From contig CP036296.1 in NCBI GenBank assembly GCA_007751255.1, forward strand, positions 4,402,001-4,466,000: a stretch of DNA of 64,000 nt, read 5' to 3'. The position numbers and the translations under genes were made by a program. Within the stretch, counting starts at the first letter, position 1. Every line of letters starts with the position of its first letter. The notes beneath the pieces are model-generated. The model was not told the DNA's origin. It did no database searches and was given only the letters and a program-made list of their open reading frames with translations. This DNA comes from Engelhardtia mirabilis. GTDB taxonomy: Bacteria; Planctomycetota; UBA1135; GCA-002686595. Positions 53,169 through 62,350 of the stretch are shown piece after piece.

Positions 53169-54452
53169 ATGCAGTCCGAAGGCACAACCACCGAACCCGT
53201 CCACGCGGGGCGCCACGGCGTGGGCGACCAGGCTCCGTCGGCCCTGTGGAACGCGCCCCTGGCCGCGGCCACGGCCACCGGCACCCTGGCCGCGGAGCTC
53301 GAGCGCGTCGCCGACAAGGTCCTGGACGGCGGGAGGATCACGCCCGAAGAGGGCCTCTTGCTGCACGAGCACGCCGACATCGGCCTGCTCGGCCAGCTCG
53401 CGGACGAGGTGCGCCGGCGCAAGCACCCCGAGCCGATCGTCACCTACATCGTCGATCGCAACATCAACCCCACCAACGTCTGCATCACCGACTGCGGCTT
53501 CTGCGCCTTCTACCGGCGGCCGAAGCACGACGAGGCCTATGTCCTCGACCGCGAGGTGATCGTCGACAAGGTGCGCGAGACGGCGGAGCTGGGTGGGCGG
53601 CAGGTGTTGATGCAGGGCGGGCACCACCCCTACCTGAAGAGCGACTGGTGGGCGGACCTCTTTGCGGACCTGCGCCAGCGCTTCCCCCAGATCAACCTCC
53701 ACGCCCTCTCGGCGCCCGAGCTCGACCACCTCTCGCGCATCGAGAAGCGGCCGGTCGAGGAGGTCATCGCCGACCTGACCGCGGCCGGCCTGGGCTCGGT
53801 GCCCGGCGCCGGGGCCGAGATGCTGGTCGAGCGGGTGCGCGAGATCATCGCGCCGAAGAAGACCACGACCGACAAGTGGCTCGACGTGCACCGCAAGGTC
53901 CACGAGGCCGGCCTGCGCTCCTCGGCCACGATGATGTTCGGCAACGTCGAGACGCCGGCGGAGCGGATCGAGCACCTCGAGCGCCTGCGCGCGCTGCAGG
54001 ACGAGACCGGCGGCTTCACCGCCTTCGCCTGCTGGAACACCCAGCCCGACGGCGTTCCCGAGCAGCACTTGTACCCGCCGCGCACGACGCCCGGCGTCTA
54101 CCTGCGGGTCCAGGCCCTGTCGCGCATCTACCTCGACAACTTCGACAACATCCAGACCTCCTACGTGACCCAGGGCATGAAGATGGCCCAGATCACCCTG
54201 CGCTACGGCTGCAACGACTTCGGCGGCACGATGCTGGAGGAGAACGTGGTCTCGGCCGCCGGCTGCATGAAGCTGGAGGGCATCGAGACGATCGAGCGCA
54301 TGATCACCGGGGCCGGATTCGCGCCGCGGCGGCGCAACTCCTGGTACGGAATCGTCGACGAGCGCCACGACGGGCCGTGCTTCCCCAAGAGCCGCGAGGA
54401 GGCCGCCGTGCGACCCGCCGGCAGCGCCAGTCTCGCGGAGGTGGGCTCGTGA
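53169..54452 (+). CDS. mqnC: Cyclic dehypoxanthinyl futalosine synthase MqnC
   Basis: 427 residues. Radical SAM enzyme of the futalosine menaquinone route that cyclises dehypoxanthine futalosine. Cluster motif 'NPTNVCITDCGFCAFYRRP' (C105, C109, C112), then 'GGRQVLMQGGHHPYL', 'GLGSVPGAGAEMLVERVR', 'SSATMMFGNVETPAERI' and 'GGTMLEENVVSAAG', all typical of MqnC. N-terminal ~35 residues are a non-conserved extension. Its stop overlaps the GTG of mqnE by 4 bp. Confidence 0.93.
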   Translation: MQSEGTTTEPVHAGRHGVGDQAPSALWNAPLAAATATGTLAAELERVADKVLDGGRITPEEGLLLHEHADIGLLGQLADEVRRRKHPEPIVTYIVDRNINPTNVCITDCGFCAFYRRPKHDEAYVLDREVIVDKVRETAELGGRQVLMQGGHHPYLKSDWWADLFADLRQRFPQINLHALSAPELDHLSRIEKRPVEEVIADLTAAGLGSVPGAGAEMLVERVREIIAPKKTTTDKWLDVHRKVHEAGLRSSATMMFGNVETPAERIEHLERLRALQDETGGFTAFACWNTQPDGVPEQHLYPPRTTPGVYLRVQALSRIYLDNFDNIQTSYVTQGMKMAQITLRYGCNDFGGTMLEENVVSAAGCMKLEGIETIERMITGAGFAPRRRNSWYGIVDERHDGPCFPKSREEAAVRPAGSASLAEVGS

Positions 54453-55681
54453 GTGCGGCACAGGGATCGGGCATCGCGACGGGCGGCATCAACGAGACCG
54501 CGGCGGCCGGTAGCACCAAGGAACGACTGGTTCGACGGCGGGCCGAGGCCGCGGGGCTGGGCGACATCGCCGACAAGGTCCTGGCCAGCCAGCGCCTCTC
54601 CTGTGAAGACGGCCTGCGGCTGTACGAGGCCGACCTGCATGCGGTGGGCGCCCTGGCCAACTGGGTGCGCGAGCGCATCCATGGCGACCGCACCTACTTC
54701 AACGTCAACCAGCACATCAACTACACGAACTGGTGCAACAAGTTCTGTAGCTTCTGCTCCTTCGACCGGCTGCCGGGTCAGGAGGGCGCCTACCTGTTGG
54801 AGCCCGAGCAGGCCGCCGCCAAGCTGCTCGAGCACGCCGACCAGCCGGTGACCGAAGTCCACATGGTCGCGGGGGTCTGGCCCAAGATCCCCTACGACTA
54901 CTACCTGAACCTGCTGCGCGCGGTGAAGGCGGCGCGGCCCGAGATCCACGTCAAGGCCTTCACGATGGTCGAGCTCGACCAGATCGCCAAGACGGCGCGC
55001 CACGAGGGGCGTCACGAGACCCTGGCCGAGGTGCTCGAGGACCTGAAGGCGGCCGGCCTGGGCTCCTGCCCCGGCGGCGGCGCCGAGGTCTTCTCCGAGC
55101 GCATCCACGCCGAGGGCTACAAGAACAAGATCTCCGGTGAGCAGTGGCTGGCCACGGCGCGCGAGGTGCACCGCGCCGGTCTGCGCAGCAACTGCACCAT
55201 GCTGCACGGGCACATGGAGACCATCGCGGAGCGCGTCGACCACCTCGACCGCCTGCGGCGCCTGCAGGACGAGACCGGCGGCTTCCAGACCTACATCCCG
55301 CTCTCGTTCCACCCGGAGAACAACGAGTGGAGCCACTACTGCGGCCCCACTGCCCTGGACGAGCTGCGCGAGCTGGCGGTCGCACGGCTGCTGCTCGACA
55401 ACATCCCGCACATCAAGGCCTACTGGATCCTGATGGACGTGCCTGTGGCCCAGACGGCCCTGGCCTTCGGCGCCGACGACGTGGACGGGACCGTGGTCGA
55501 GGAGAAGATCTACCACGATGCCGGTGCCACCACGCCCCAGGAGGTCGGGCGGGCCGAGCTGGTGCGCTGGATCCGCGACGCCGGCCGCGTGCCGGTGGAA
55601 CGCGACACCCTCTACAACGTGGTCTGGTCCGCCGACGAGCAGCTCGCCCCGGTGGGCGCGCCGGCCCCCGTCGCAGGCTGA
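54449..55681 (+). CDS. mqnE: Aminofutalosine synthase MqnE
   Basis: 410 residues from GTG 54449 (GTGA overlap with mqnC). Radical SAM motif 'HINYTNWCNKFCSFCSFDR' (C96, C100, C103), 'EVHMVAGVWPKIPYDYYLNLLRAVK', 'GLGSCPGGGAEVFSERI', 'NCTMLHGHMETIAERVDHL' and 'TVVEEKIYHDAGA' mark the MqnE branch. It joins 3-[(1-carboxyvinyl)oxy]benzoate with SAM-derived adenosyl to give 6-amino-6-deoxyfutalosine. The other pathway genes (mqnA, B, D) are not in the window. Confidence 0.92.
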   Translation: MSAAQGSGIATGGINETAAAGSTKERLVRRRAEAAGLGDIADKVLASQRLSCEDGLRLYEADLHAVGALANWVRERIHGDRTYFNVNQHINYTNWCNKFCSFCSFDRLPGQEGAYLLEPEQAAAKLLEHADQPVTEVHMVAGVWPKIPYDYYLNLLRAVKAARPEIHVKAFTMVELDQIAKTARHEGRHETLAEVLEDLKAAGLGSCPGGGAEVFSERIHAEGYKNKISGEQWLATAREVHRAGLRSNCTMLHGHMETIAERVDHLDRLRRLQDETGGFQTYIPLSFHPENNEWSHYCGPTALDELRELAVARLLLDNIPHIKAYWILMDVPVAQTALAFGADDVDGTVVEEKIYHDAGATTPQEVGRAELVRWIRDAGRVPVERDTLYNVVWSADEQLAPVGAPAPVAG

Positions 55682-55716
55682 CGACCGACCCGCCAACTCC
55701 GACCGAGCCGATCCCC

Positions 55717-56070
55717 ATGAAGCCCCTTACCACGACCCTCCTCGCCTCCGCCGCCCTGTCCCTGCTCGTCGCCTGCGGCGGCGACGGCCACGACGGGCAC
55801 GATCACGCGGACCACGAGCACGGCGCCGTGTCCGACGCGACAGTTCCCTCGGACCAGGCCCAGACCCACGCCCTGATCTGCGGCTGCGCCCTCGAAGAGG
55901 TCGGTGCCTGCGGCGAGTACATCGAGGTCGACGGTGAGTTCGTGGCCCTCGAGGCCCCGATCGACCTGGGCTACATGCCCTTCTGCCACAAGGACGGTCT
56001 GCAGGCCCGCGCCGACGGCGAGCTGAAGGACGGCAAGTTCGTGGCCACGACCTTCGCGATGGTCGACTGA
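55717..56070 (+). CDS. Small histidine-rich lipoprotein
   Basis: 117 residues. Lipobox 'ALSLLVACGG' (Cys20), followed at once by a His/Asp cluster ('GHDGHDHADHEHG') that should bind Zn, Ni or Cu. The folded part has 'LICGCALEEVGACGEYIEV' and 'YMPFCHKDGLQA', i.e. four cysteines in CxC and single positions plus a CH pair, which resembles a small metal-binding domain. Function not known; a periplasmic metal buffer is an inference. Follows mqnE by 35 bp and may be co-transcribed. Confidence 0.7.
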   Translation: MKPLTTTLLASAALSLLVACGGDGHDGHDHADHEHGAVSDATVPSDQAQTHALICGCALEEVGACGEYIEVDGEFVALEAPIDLGYMPFCHKDGLQARADGELKDGKFVATTFAMVD

Positions 56071-56221
56071 GGCAGCCTGGAGGCTGCTGGCGTCACAGCC
56101 GGCCCGGCCCGGCCCGCCCCGCCGCGAACTACAGCGCCGCGACCGCCAGCGAACAGGACCGAGCGGCAGCTCGAAGGGTCGCGGGCGCGTGGAAGATCCG
56201 CGCGCCCGCGTCCGATTCACC

Positions 56222-58444
56222 TCAGTCCTTCGACAGCACGATCACCGTGTAGGGACCGACGCCCACGTTGGCGTTGTAGGACATGCCGTCCTTGGCGCCC
56301 CAGCTCGCGGTGGTGTCGTAGGCGGTCCAGTTGCCGAAGCCCGAGTCGTAGCCGCTCCAGTCGGAGTTGAAGCGCACCTTCCAGGTGCCCCCCGAGGGGA
56401 AGCCGACGTTGTAGCTCGAGTAGCCGGTGCCCGAGAAGTTGGCCACCACGACCACGTCGTCCCCGCTGCCGCCGCTGTCCCAGCGGTGGAAGGCGATGAG
56501 CTTGTTCGTGTTGTTGACGTGGTGCACGTTGACGTTGCCGCCGCGCAGGCCGGCGGTCTTGCCGCCGAAGTTGCGACGCAAGCCCACCAGATCGGTGTAG
56601 AGGTCGGTGATGCCCGAATAGGTCGAGGCCTTGGCCCAGTCCACGGGGTCGGTGTCCGCGAAGTACCCGTCCTCCAGGAACTCCTGCCCCTGGAAGAGCA
56701 TCGGGATGCCCGGACTGGTGAAGACCAGGGCCGCTCCCAGGGTCGAGCGCTTCTTCGAGTACCAGCTCGCGGCGTTGCCGGGCCAGATCTCCTCGGGCAC
56801 GCGCGCGCTGCCGTTGGCGACCTCGTCGTGGCTCTCGGTGTAGATCACGCGGTCGAGGTGGTCGCCGTTGTCGATCTTGGCGATGGCGTCGCGCACCGCG
56901 TACATGTCGCGGTTGGCGTCCGTGGCCTCGATCACCGCGTCGCGGATCGGGTGCACGAAGGCCGCATCCCACTGGGAGTCGAACCCGGCCCCGCCGGCGC
57001 CCGTCGTCTTGGTCATCCAGTCGTTGTTCTGCAGGTCCTCCGCGATCGAGATCTTCCAGCTGGCCGCCGAGTCGATCTCGTTGTTGATCCACTGCATCAA
57101 CGTCCACCCCTCGGCGATGCTGCCGCCGCCGCCGTTGTTCTGGGTGCGAATGTTGACCGTCGAGTCCCAGCGCAGGCCGTCGCAGTTGAAGTCGTTCAAC
57201 CAGTAGAGGGCGTTGTCGCGCAGGAAGCTGCGCACCTCGCCGCGACCGTAGTCGGGCCGCGTGTCACCCCAGGGCGTCGTCGCGCGCCAGTCCTGGAAGA
57301 AGTAGATGCCGCCGTAGGAGCCGGTCGAGGTCCCGTCGAAGCGCCACATGTCCAGGTCGCTCGGACCGAGGTGGTTGTAGACCACGTCGATGATCACGGC
57401 GATCCCGCGCTGGTGGCACTCGTCCACGAAGTCGCGCATGTCGTCAGGGCTGCCGTAGACGCTCTCCGGGGCGAAGGGATGGGCCGGGTTGTAGCCCCAG
57501 GAAAAGTCACCGGCGAACTCGGCCACGGGCATCACCTCGACGGCGTTGATGCCCATGTCCTGCAGGTGATCGAGCCTGGAGATAGCCGACTGCCAACCGC
57601 CCGGAGTGCCCCCGGGCGAGTCGTTGAAGGTGCCCATGTGGAGCTCGTAGATCACCAGCTCATGCCAGCCGGGCATCGAGAAGCTCGTCCAGGAGTAGGC
57701 CGCGGGGTCGGCCACGATCGAGTCACCGACCGAGTTGGTCACCGCCGTGGCGCGCGGATCGTTCTTCCACAGGGTGCCGTCGATCACGTACTTGTAGGTC
57801 TCGCCGGACTGGTCGCCGGCAACATCCACGGACCAGTGCCCGCCGCCATCGCTTCCGAGGGGGTTGGCCGTGCCCGACCAGGCGTTGAAGGAGCCGGCCA
57901 CGGCCACGGTCGTGGCATTGGGGGCCCAGACGCGGAACGTCGTGTCGCCCCCATCGACCCAGGCCCCCATGCCCGCCTTGGCCGAGGGGATCAGGGCCGC
58001 GGTGTGGCTGTAGTTGGCTCCGCCGTTGTTGTCCCAGACGTTCGCGCCCCAGTTGTCGTAGCCGTGGAAGTAGTACTCGACCGTGCTGCCGGGCGCGATC
58101 GGCGCCGCCGGGGTGTGGGTCCAGACCGAGTTGCCGGCGTCGTTGCCCACGTAGGCCATCGATTCCGTGGTCCAGCTCCCGCCGTTGATCCGCAGGCCGA
58201 CCTCGGCGTGCAGGCCCCAATAGTCCTGGTTCATCAGGATGGTGAACGAGCCCGGGTTCGAGCCGTCGTGGCGGACGTAGGCGCCGAAGACGCCCATCCA
58301 GCTCGGTGCGGCGGCCGCCGCGGGTTCGGGCGCGACCGAGCGCGCCGTGGGTCCGGGGGAGGCGGCCTGTAGCAATCCGACCAGGGTCAGAGCGCAGGCG
58401 GCGACGCTGGCACTGGTCCGAAACGATCGACCCGGTGCGTTCAT
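56222..58444 (-). CDS. Secreted GH13 alpha-amylase/branching-enzyme-like glycosidase
   Basis: 740 residues. Signal peptide (~10-28), then a starch-binding-type beta module (~50-150), a CBM48/E-set module (~165-245: 'TTFRVWAPNATTVAVAGSFNAW', 'YKYVIDGTLWKNDPRA') and the GH13 barrel (~265-640). The four GH13 regions are intact: 'DVVYNH', 'DGLRWDSTVNI' (Asp nucleophile), 'ISIAEDL' (Glu acid/base) and 'TESHDEV' (His-Asp). C-terminal beta domain to the end. Domain order is that of GlgB/GlgX-type enzymes but with a signal peptide, so it acts on alpha-glucans outside the cytosol. AAGAGG about 6 nt before the ATG is a ribosome site. Confidence 0.9.
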   Translation of the reverse strand: MNAPGRSFRTSASVAACALTLVGLLQAASPGPTARSVAPEPAAAAAPSWMGVFGAYVRHDGSNPGSFTILMNQDYWGLHAEVGLRINGGSWTTESMAYVGNDAGNSVWTHTPAAPIAPGSTVEYYFHGYDNWGANVWDNNGGANYSHTAALIPSAKAGMGAWVDGGDTTFRVWAPNATTVAVAGSFNAWSGTANPLGSDGGGHWSVDVAGDQSGETYKYVIDGTLWKNDPRATAVTNSVGDSIVADPAAYSWTSFSMPGWHELVIYELHMGTFNDSPGGTPGGWQSAISRLDHLQDMGINAVEVMPVAEFAGDFSWGYNPAHPFAPESVYGSPDDMRDFVDECHQRGIAVIIDVVYNHLGPSDLDMWRFDGTSTGSYGGIYFFQDWRATTPWGDTRPDYGRGEVRSFLRDNALYWLNDFNCDGLRWDSTVNIRTQNNGGGGSIAEGWTLMQWINNEIDSAASWKISIAEDLQNNDWMTKTTGAGGAGFDSQWDAAFVHPIRDAVIEATDANRDMYAVRDAIAKIDNGDHLDRVIYTESHDEVANGSARVPEEIWPGNAASWYSKKRSTLGAALVFTSPGIPMLFQGQEFLEDGYFADTDPVDWAKASTYSGITDLYTDLVGLRRNFGGKTAGLRGGNVNVHHVNNTNKLIAFHRWDSGGSGDDVVVVANFSGTGYSSYNVGFPSGGTWKVRFNSDWSGYDSGFGNWTAYDTTASWGAKDGMSYNANVGVGPYTVIVLSKD

Positions 58445-58821
58445 GGGAGACCTCTTCTTGCGGGGAGGGAGGCGCCCGCTGCTTGCGCGCGACTCCTGGG
58501 ATCAGGCGTGCTCGCGTGCTCGCGAGGACGATCACTCGACGCTAGCGCCGCGCCAAGGTGTCCACAAAGGAAGCCGCCTCGGCGCCGGTCTCCCGAACCG
58601 CACGACACCTTCAGGAATCAGGTGCAGGGTTGGGAACGCGACCTTGGACAACGTTGCGTCAATGCGGCCCCGCGCCGGCTCGCATCGCGCCGAACCGATG
58701 CGTCTTCCTTGTGACGATTCGGCGCGCGGCGCCCCGCGCCCGATACCTCGCCAGGTTCGCTCGTCCCCAGGGCCGTGCTTCCGCGGCCTCATCCGCTCGG
58801 CCGACTGGTAGCCTGCCGCCC
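58445..58821. other. Divergent intergenic region amylase / proC
   Basis: 377 bp. Holds the leader of the amylase gene on the left and the proC -10 on the right. No gene supported; frames are filler. Confidence 0.4.
58809..58814 (+). promoter_or_regulatory. proC: -10 element TAGCCT of proC (leaderless geometry)
   Basis: TAGCCT, 7 nt (GCCGCCC), ATG 58822. Confidence 0.5.
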
Positions 58822-59652
58822 ATGCTCGATCAAAGTCGCGTCGCTGTGTTGGGTCTGGGGACCCTGGGTCGGGCGCTCGCGGAGGGCCTCGTCCGCTCCG
58901 GCGACGTGGCGCCGGAGCGCCTGACGGGAACGGTCCGGCGGGCGGAGCACGCCCTGGCCCTGGACCGCGAGTTGCCCTTCGCGGTCGGTATCGACGCCGC
59001 GGCAGCCGCGAGTGCCGCCGACGTGCTGCTGCTCTGCACCAAGCCCAAGGCGATCCTCGGCCTGGTGACGGACCTGGCGCGGGCGGGCGCGCTGGACCAC
59101 GGTCCGCTGATCGTCTCCGCCGCGGCCGGGATCTCCACCGCGTCGATCGAGGCCGTCGCACCCGACGGCGCCCGCTGTGTGCGCGCCATGCCGAACACCC
59201 CCTGCCTGATCGGCGAGGGCATGACCGTGGTGTCGCGCGGCAGCCACGCCAGCGCGGCGGACGCCGAGTTGGCGCGTTCACTGTTCGCGCCCCTGGGCCG
59301 CGTGCTCGAGCTCGACGAGGAGCACATGGACGCCGTCACCGGACTGTCCGGCTCGGGACCGGCCTTCGTCTACGTGATTCTGGAGGCCTTCTCCGAGGGC
59401 GGCGTGATGATGGGCCTACCCCGCGCCGTCGCCACCGAACTCGCCGCCCAGACCGTGCGCGGGGCCGCCAGCCTGGTGCTGGAGACCGGCAAGCACCCGG
59501 CCGCGCTCAAGGACGACGTCCTGACCCCGGCCGGCTGCACCATCGCCGGACTCCTGGTGATGGAAGACGGCGGGATCCGCTCGACCCTGGCGCGCGGGAT
59601 CCAGGAGGCGGCGCGGGCGGCCGCCGGCCTGGGCGGAGAGCGCAAGCGCTGA
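58822..59652 (+). CDS. proC: Pyrroline-5-carboxylate reductase
   Basis: 276 residues, usual ProC length. NADP Rossmann 'VAVLGLGTLGRALAEGL', 'LLLCTKPKAI', 'SAAAGIS', 'VRAMPNTPCLIGEGMTV', 'EHMDAVTGLSGSGPAFVYVILEA' and the C-terminal signature 'LKDDVLTPAGCTIAGL'. Last step of proline synthesis: P5C + NAD(P)H to proline. It is convergent with the SGNH gene with only 4 bp between stops. Confidence 0.95.
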   Translation: MLDQSRVAVLGLGTLGRALAEGLVRSGDVAPERLTGTVRRAEHALALDRELPFAVGIDAAAAASAADVLLLCTKPKAILGLVTDLARAGALDHGPLIVSAAAGISTASIEAVAPDGARCVRAMPNTPCLIGEGMTVVSRGSHASAADAELARSLFAPLGRVLELDEEHMDAVTGLSGSGPAFVYVILEAFSEGGVMMGLPRAVATELAAQTVRGAASLVLETGKHPAALKDDVLTPAGCTIAGLLVMEDGGIRSTLARGIQEAARAAAGLGGERKR

Positions 59653-59656
59653 CGCC

Positions 59657-61141
59657 CTACTCGATCGCCACGCGCACCAGACGCGCGCTCGCCAAGCGGC
59701 GCAGGTCCTCGCCGGCGTAGACGTAGTCGTCCGCGGTCAGACGCACGGTCAGGAAGGCCTTGCCGAGGGCGGCTTCGGGCAGGGACGCCGCGAGCCGCAG
59801 CTCGCCGTCGGCCGCGAGCTCGCCGCTGGCCACCGCCACGTCATCGACCCACAGGGTCAGCCCGACGCGCGCGAGGCTCGCGCGCCCGAGGCCTTCGACC
59901 TCGGCGGCCACCGCGCGACCGCCACTGCGCGCCAGGATCATCGACGCGTAGGGCCCCAGGGTTCCGTCGGACTCGACACCCCCGTGCACCTGCCAGGCCC
60001 GGGGCCCGGCCAGGGCCTCGCGATCGAGCAACGGATCGATCGGCTGTCCGGCCAACAGGTCCCCCACCGCCGGCACCTGCGCCGCTTCCGCCGCGCCGGC
60101 GGTGAAGAGGGCCTCGGCCTCAGCGCTGGCCTCGGGCCAGGGCTCCAACTCGAGGCGCTCGAAGGCGCCGGCGCGAGCCAACTCGCCGTAGACGGCGGTC
60201 GCCACGCGACGGTGGCCCTCCTCGCCCCAATGGGCGTCGTCGGCGGTGACCCAGTTCGCGCGGTCGTCGTAGAAGCTCCCGGGGATCACCACCCAGTCCG
60301 AGGGCGCCAGCTCGGTGACCACGAAGCGCGCGCCGATCGGCGTCAACCTGCCCCAGTGCAGCACGTGCAGGTAGGTGCCGCCGCCCGCCTCGACGCGCCC
60401 CGACAGATCCGCGATGTCCCGCGCGGCTTCGTCGAAGCGACGGGTCGACTCCCAGTCGAGACCGATCGGCAGGTACCCGGTCTGTGCCGACCCCATGCGC
60501 GTGCGCGGCCAATCGGAACGCAGCACCAGCCCGCGCTGGTCCGGTCGCTGGGGACTGACGTCTGCCATGGCGCCGAAGCCCCGCGCCCCGGCGGTGTCGT
60601 CGAGGTCGTTGGAGACGCTGACGTGCACGACCACGTCGGGCGCGAGCAGGTCCAACTGCCGCCGCAGGAAGGCGCACTCGGACTGCAGGTTCCAGCTGCC
60701 CAGGGCCAGGTGCAGGCACTCCACCGGCACCTTCGCGCCGATCTGCCTGGCGGTCAGCTCGCGCTCGAGCACGTTGCCCAGGCGCACCTGGGCCTCGGCG
60801 CCGTAGCCGAAGACGAACGAATCGCCGAGCAGCACGACGCGGAAGACGCCATTGGGCTTGGGCAGGGCGTACTCACGCTCGCGCAGGCCGAAGCGGTTGG
60901 ACGTGATCGAAACGCCCATGTGTTCGCGGCCCTCGAGGCCGGGTTGCAACAGGCGCGTCACGTCCGGATCGCGCGCCGCGTCCCAGATGCCGCCCGACGT
61001 GGCGACCATGTCGGCCACGGCCCGCCCGCGGACGTCGTCCTCGCGCAGCGCGAGCCACCACAGGGCGACCACGAGACCCGCAGCGACGCCGGTCACCGAG
61101 AGCGCCCAGCGACGCCAGATCCGCTCGTGCGAAACAGCCAT
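59657..61141 (-). CDS. Membrane-anchored SGNH/GDSL-type hydrolase
   Basis: 494 residues. Membrane anchor ~13-31. SGNH domain: block I 'VVLLGDSFVFGYG' (nucleophile Ser of GDS, ~105), 'LALGSWNLQSECAFLRRQL' (block II-like Gly), 'VHVSVSNDLDD' (block III Asn) and 'VTADDAHWGEEGHRRVA' (D-x2-H, catalytic). The last ~140 residues are a beta domain ('WQVHGGVESDGTLGPYASMIL', 'ARLVRVAIE'). Such proteins de-acetylate or acetylate extracellular glycans; with the acyltransferase 3 at 21710 an O-acetylation role is possible. TAGACT -10 is 6 nt from the ATG. Confidence 0.78.
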   Translation of the reverse strand: MAVSHERIWRRWALSVTGVAAGLVVALWWLALREDDVRGRAVADMVATSGGIWDAARDPDVTRLLQPGLEGREHMGVSITSNRFGLREREYALPKPNGVFRVVLLGDSFVFGYGAEAQVRLGNVLERELTARQIGAKVPVECLHLALGSWNLQSECAFLRRQLDLLAPDVVVHVSVSNDLDDTAGARGFGAMADVSPQRPDQRGLVLRSDWPRTRMGSAQTGYLPIGLDWESTRRFDEAARDIADLSGRVEAGGGTYLHVLHWGRLTPIGARFVVTELAPSDWVVIPGSFYDDRANWVTADDAHWGEEGHRRVATAVYGELARAGAFERLELEPWPEASAEAEALFTAGAAEAAQVPAVGDLLAGQPIDPLLDREALAGPRAWQVHGGVESDGTLGPYASMILARSGGRAVAAEVEGLGRASLARVGLTLWVDDVAVASGELAADGELRLAASLPEAALGKAFLTVRLTADDYVYAGEDLRRLASARLVRVAIE

Positions 61142-61147
61142 ACCTTG

Positions 61148-61153
61148 AGTCTA
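61148..61153 (-). promoter_or_regulatory. -10 element TAGACT of the SGNH gene (leaderless geometry)
   Basis: Minus strand TAGACT-CAAGGT-ATG, 6-nt spacer. It sits between the SGNH start and the sulfotransferase stop. Confidence 0.55.
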
Positions 61154-61185
61154 GGAGGCCGGAGCGACGCGACCCAGGACGCGGA

Positions 61186-61992
61186 TCAGGTGAAGTCCGG
61201 CCAGAGGCCGAGTTCGAGTTCCGGGCACAGCCCCGCCAGGCGCTCCACGTCGTGGCGGAAGTAGGCGGCCAGGCGACGGCGCCGCTCGGCGTCGGGCTTC
61301 GCGATCGTGTAGGCGCGGTCGTTGACCGGGCGGGTCAGGTCACTCGGCACGAAGCTCGGGTCGATCCCGAGGAACTCGCAGGTGCGGCGGAACTGAGCGG
61401 CGCCGTCGCGCTGGCAGCGCTCGTACTGCAGCACCTGCACCTGGTCGCGCCCGAACAGCTCGATCGCCCGCTCCAGGGGACCCGCCACCAGAGACGACTG
61501 CATCGCCTCGGGAAACAGCGAGAAGGCCAAGAGGGCGTGCTCGGCCTCGCCCTCGAGCCCGAAGAGCTTGGCCCGCCCGGTCTCGAGCATGTTGTAGGCC
61601 GAGACCGCGCGGTCGATCGGATTGCGCAGCATGGCGATGCAGCGCGCTGTCGGCGCGGCGGCGTGCAACCAGTCCACGGCCAGGGGCTGGTTCAAGTAGG
61701 TGCAGGTGAACTCGCCGCTGATCGCACCGGGCGGGGCCGCGAAGGCCCGGCGGTAGACCTCGATCGCCGCGGCGTCGGGCCCACGCAGATCGAAGTGGGA
61801 GAAGTGGTGCAGCTCCTTCTCGCCGGCGCGATTGGGCACTACCTGGGGGTGCTGCTCGAGCAGGCACCACCACCAGGTCGTGCCCGCCTTGCCGCAACCC
61901 AGGCCGACGAAGTCCGGCGGGCCCACGCGCCAACTCGCTGGGACCGGCGCCAGGTCCCCGTCGACGAGGGGGCGGGCCAGGGGTCGCGGCAT
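61186..61992 (-). CDS. PAPS-dependent sulfotransferase
   Basis: 268 residues from ATG 61992. 5'-phosphosulfate loop 'GLGCGKAGTTWWWCLLEQHP' (~30-49), 'NRAGEKELHHFSHFD', and the 3'-phosphate site 'AMLRNPIDRAVSAYNML' are those of the heparan/tyrosine-type sulfotransferase family, which moves sulfate from PAPS to sugars or tyrosine. Sulfated polymers are common in marine planctomycetes. The longer frame upstream (to 62415) is Arg/Gly/Pro filler and overlaps the divergent promoter. Likely acts on a surface polysaccharide. Confidence 0.85.
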   Translation of the reverse strand: MPRPLARPLVDGDLAPVPASWRVGPPDFVGLGCGKAGTTWWWCLLEQHPQVVPNRAGEKELHHFSHFDLRGPDAAAIEVYRRAFAAPPGAISGEFTCTYLNQPLAVDWLHAAAPTARCIAMLRNPIDRAVSAYNMLETGRAKLFGLEGEAEHALLAFSLFPEAMQSSLVAGPLERAIELFGRDQVQVLQYERCQRDGAAQFRRTCEFLGIDPSFVPSDLTRPVNDRAYTIAKPDAERRRRLAAYFRHDVERLAGLCPELELGLWPDFT

Positions 61993-62350
61993 GGCACGAG
62001 TCGACTCGCCGCGCCAGGCCGGCAGGGCCGCCGCGGCGCCGTCGGTCTCGGGCGTCGGCCCCGCCAGGGCCCGGCCGATTCGCAGGGGGGGTGCCACCCA
62101 GGGCCTATCGGCGCCACACCGGAGCCGGTTGAGGGGCCTCGGCGCCGCTTCCCAGGGCCGCTCCAGGCCCCCGGGGAGGTGTCCGGCCCAGTGGACAGGG
62201 ATGGATCGCGCGGGAGGACAGGTGTCCTCACAGCCTTGGCGTCGACCCCGGCCAGGTGGCCTGGCGGGAGTCTTTGCGCCCCTGGCACGGTGCTTGCCTC
62301 GTCCCCGATGTGTCGTGCCCCCCGGCGCGACCCAGCCCGGAAGACCTGCC
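61993..62350. other. Divergent regulatory region sulfotransferase / PPC lipoprotein
   Basis: 358 bp; contains the sigma-54 promoter at 62283-62297 and, 16 bp before it, the dyad CCAGG-TGG-CCTGG (62253-62265). No gene. Confidence 0.5.
62283..62297 (+). promoter_or_regulatory. Sigma-54 (RpoN) -24/-12 promoter
   Basis: TGGCACG-GTGC-TTGC, preceded by C, matches YTGGCACG-N4-TTGC at every defined position; GG and GC are separated by the required 10 nt. Predicted start ~62309, giving a ~42-nt leader with GGAAG 7 nt before the ATG at 62351. Sigma-54 promoters need an enhancer-binding ATPase. Confidence 0.8.
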
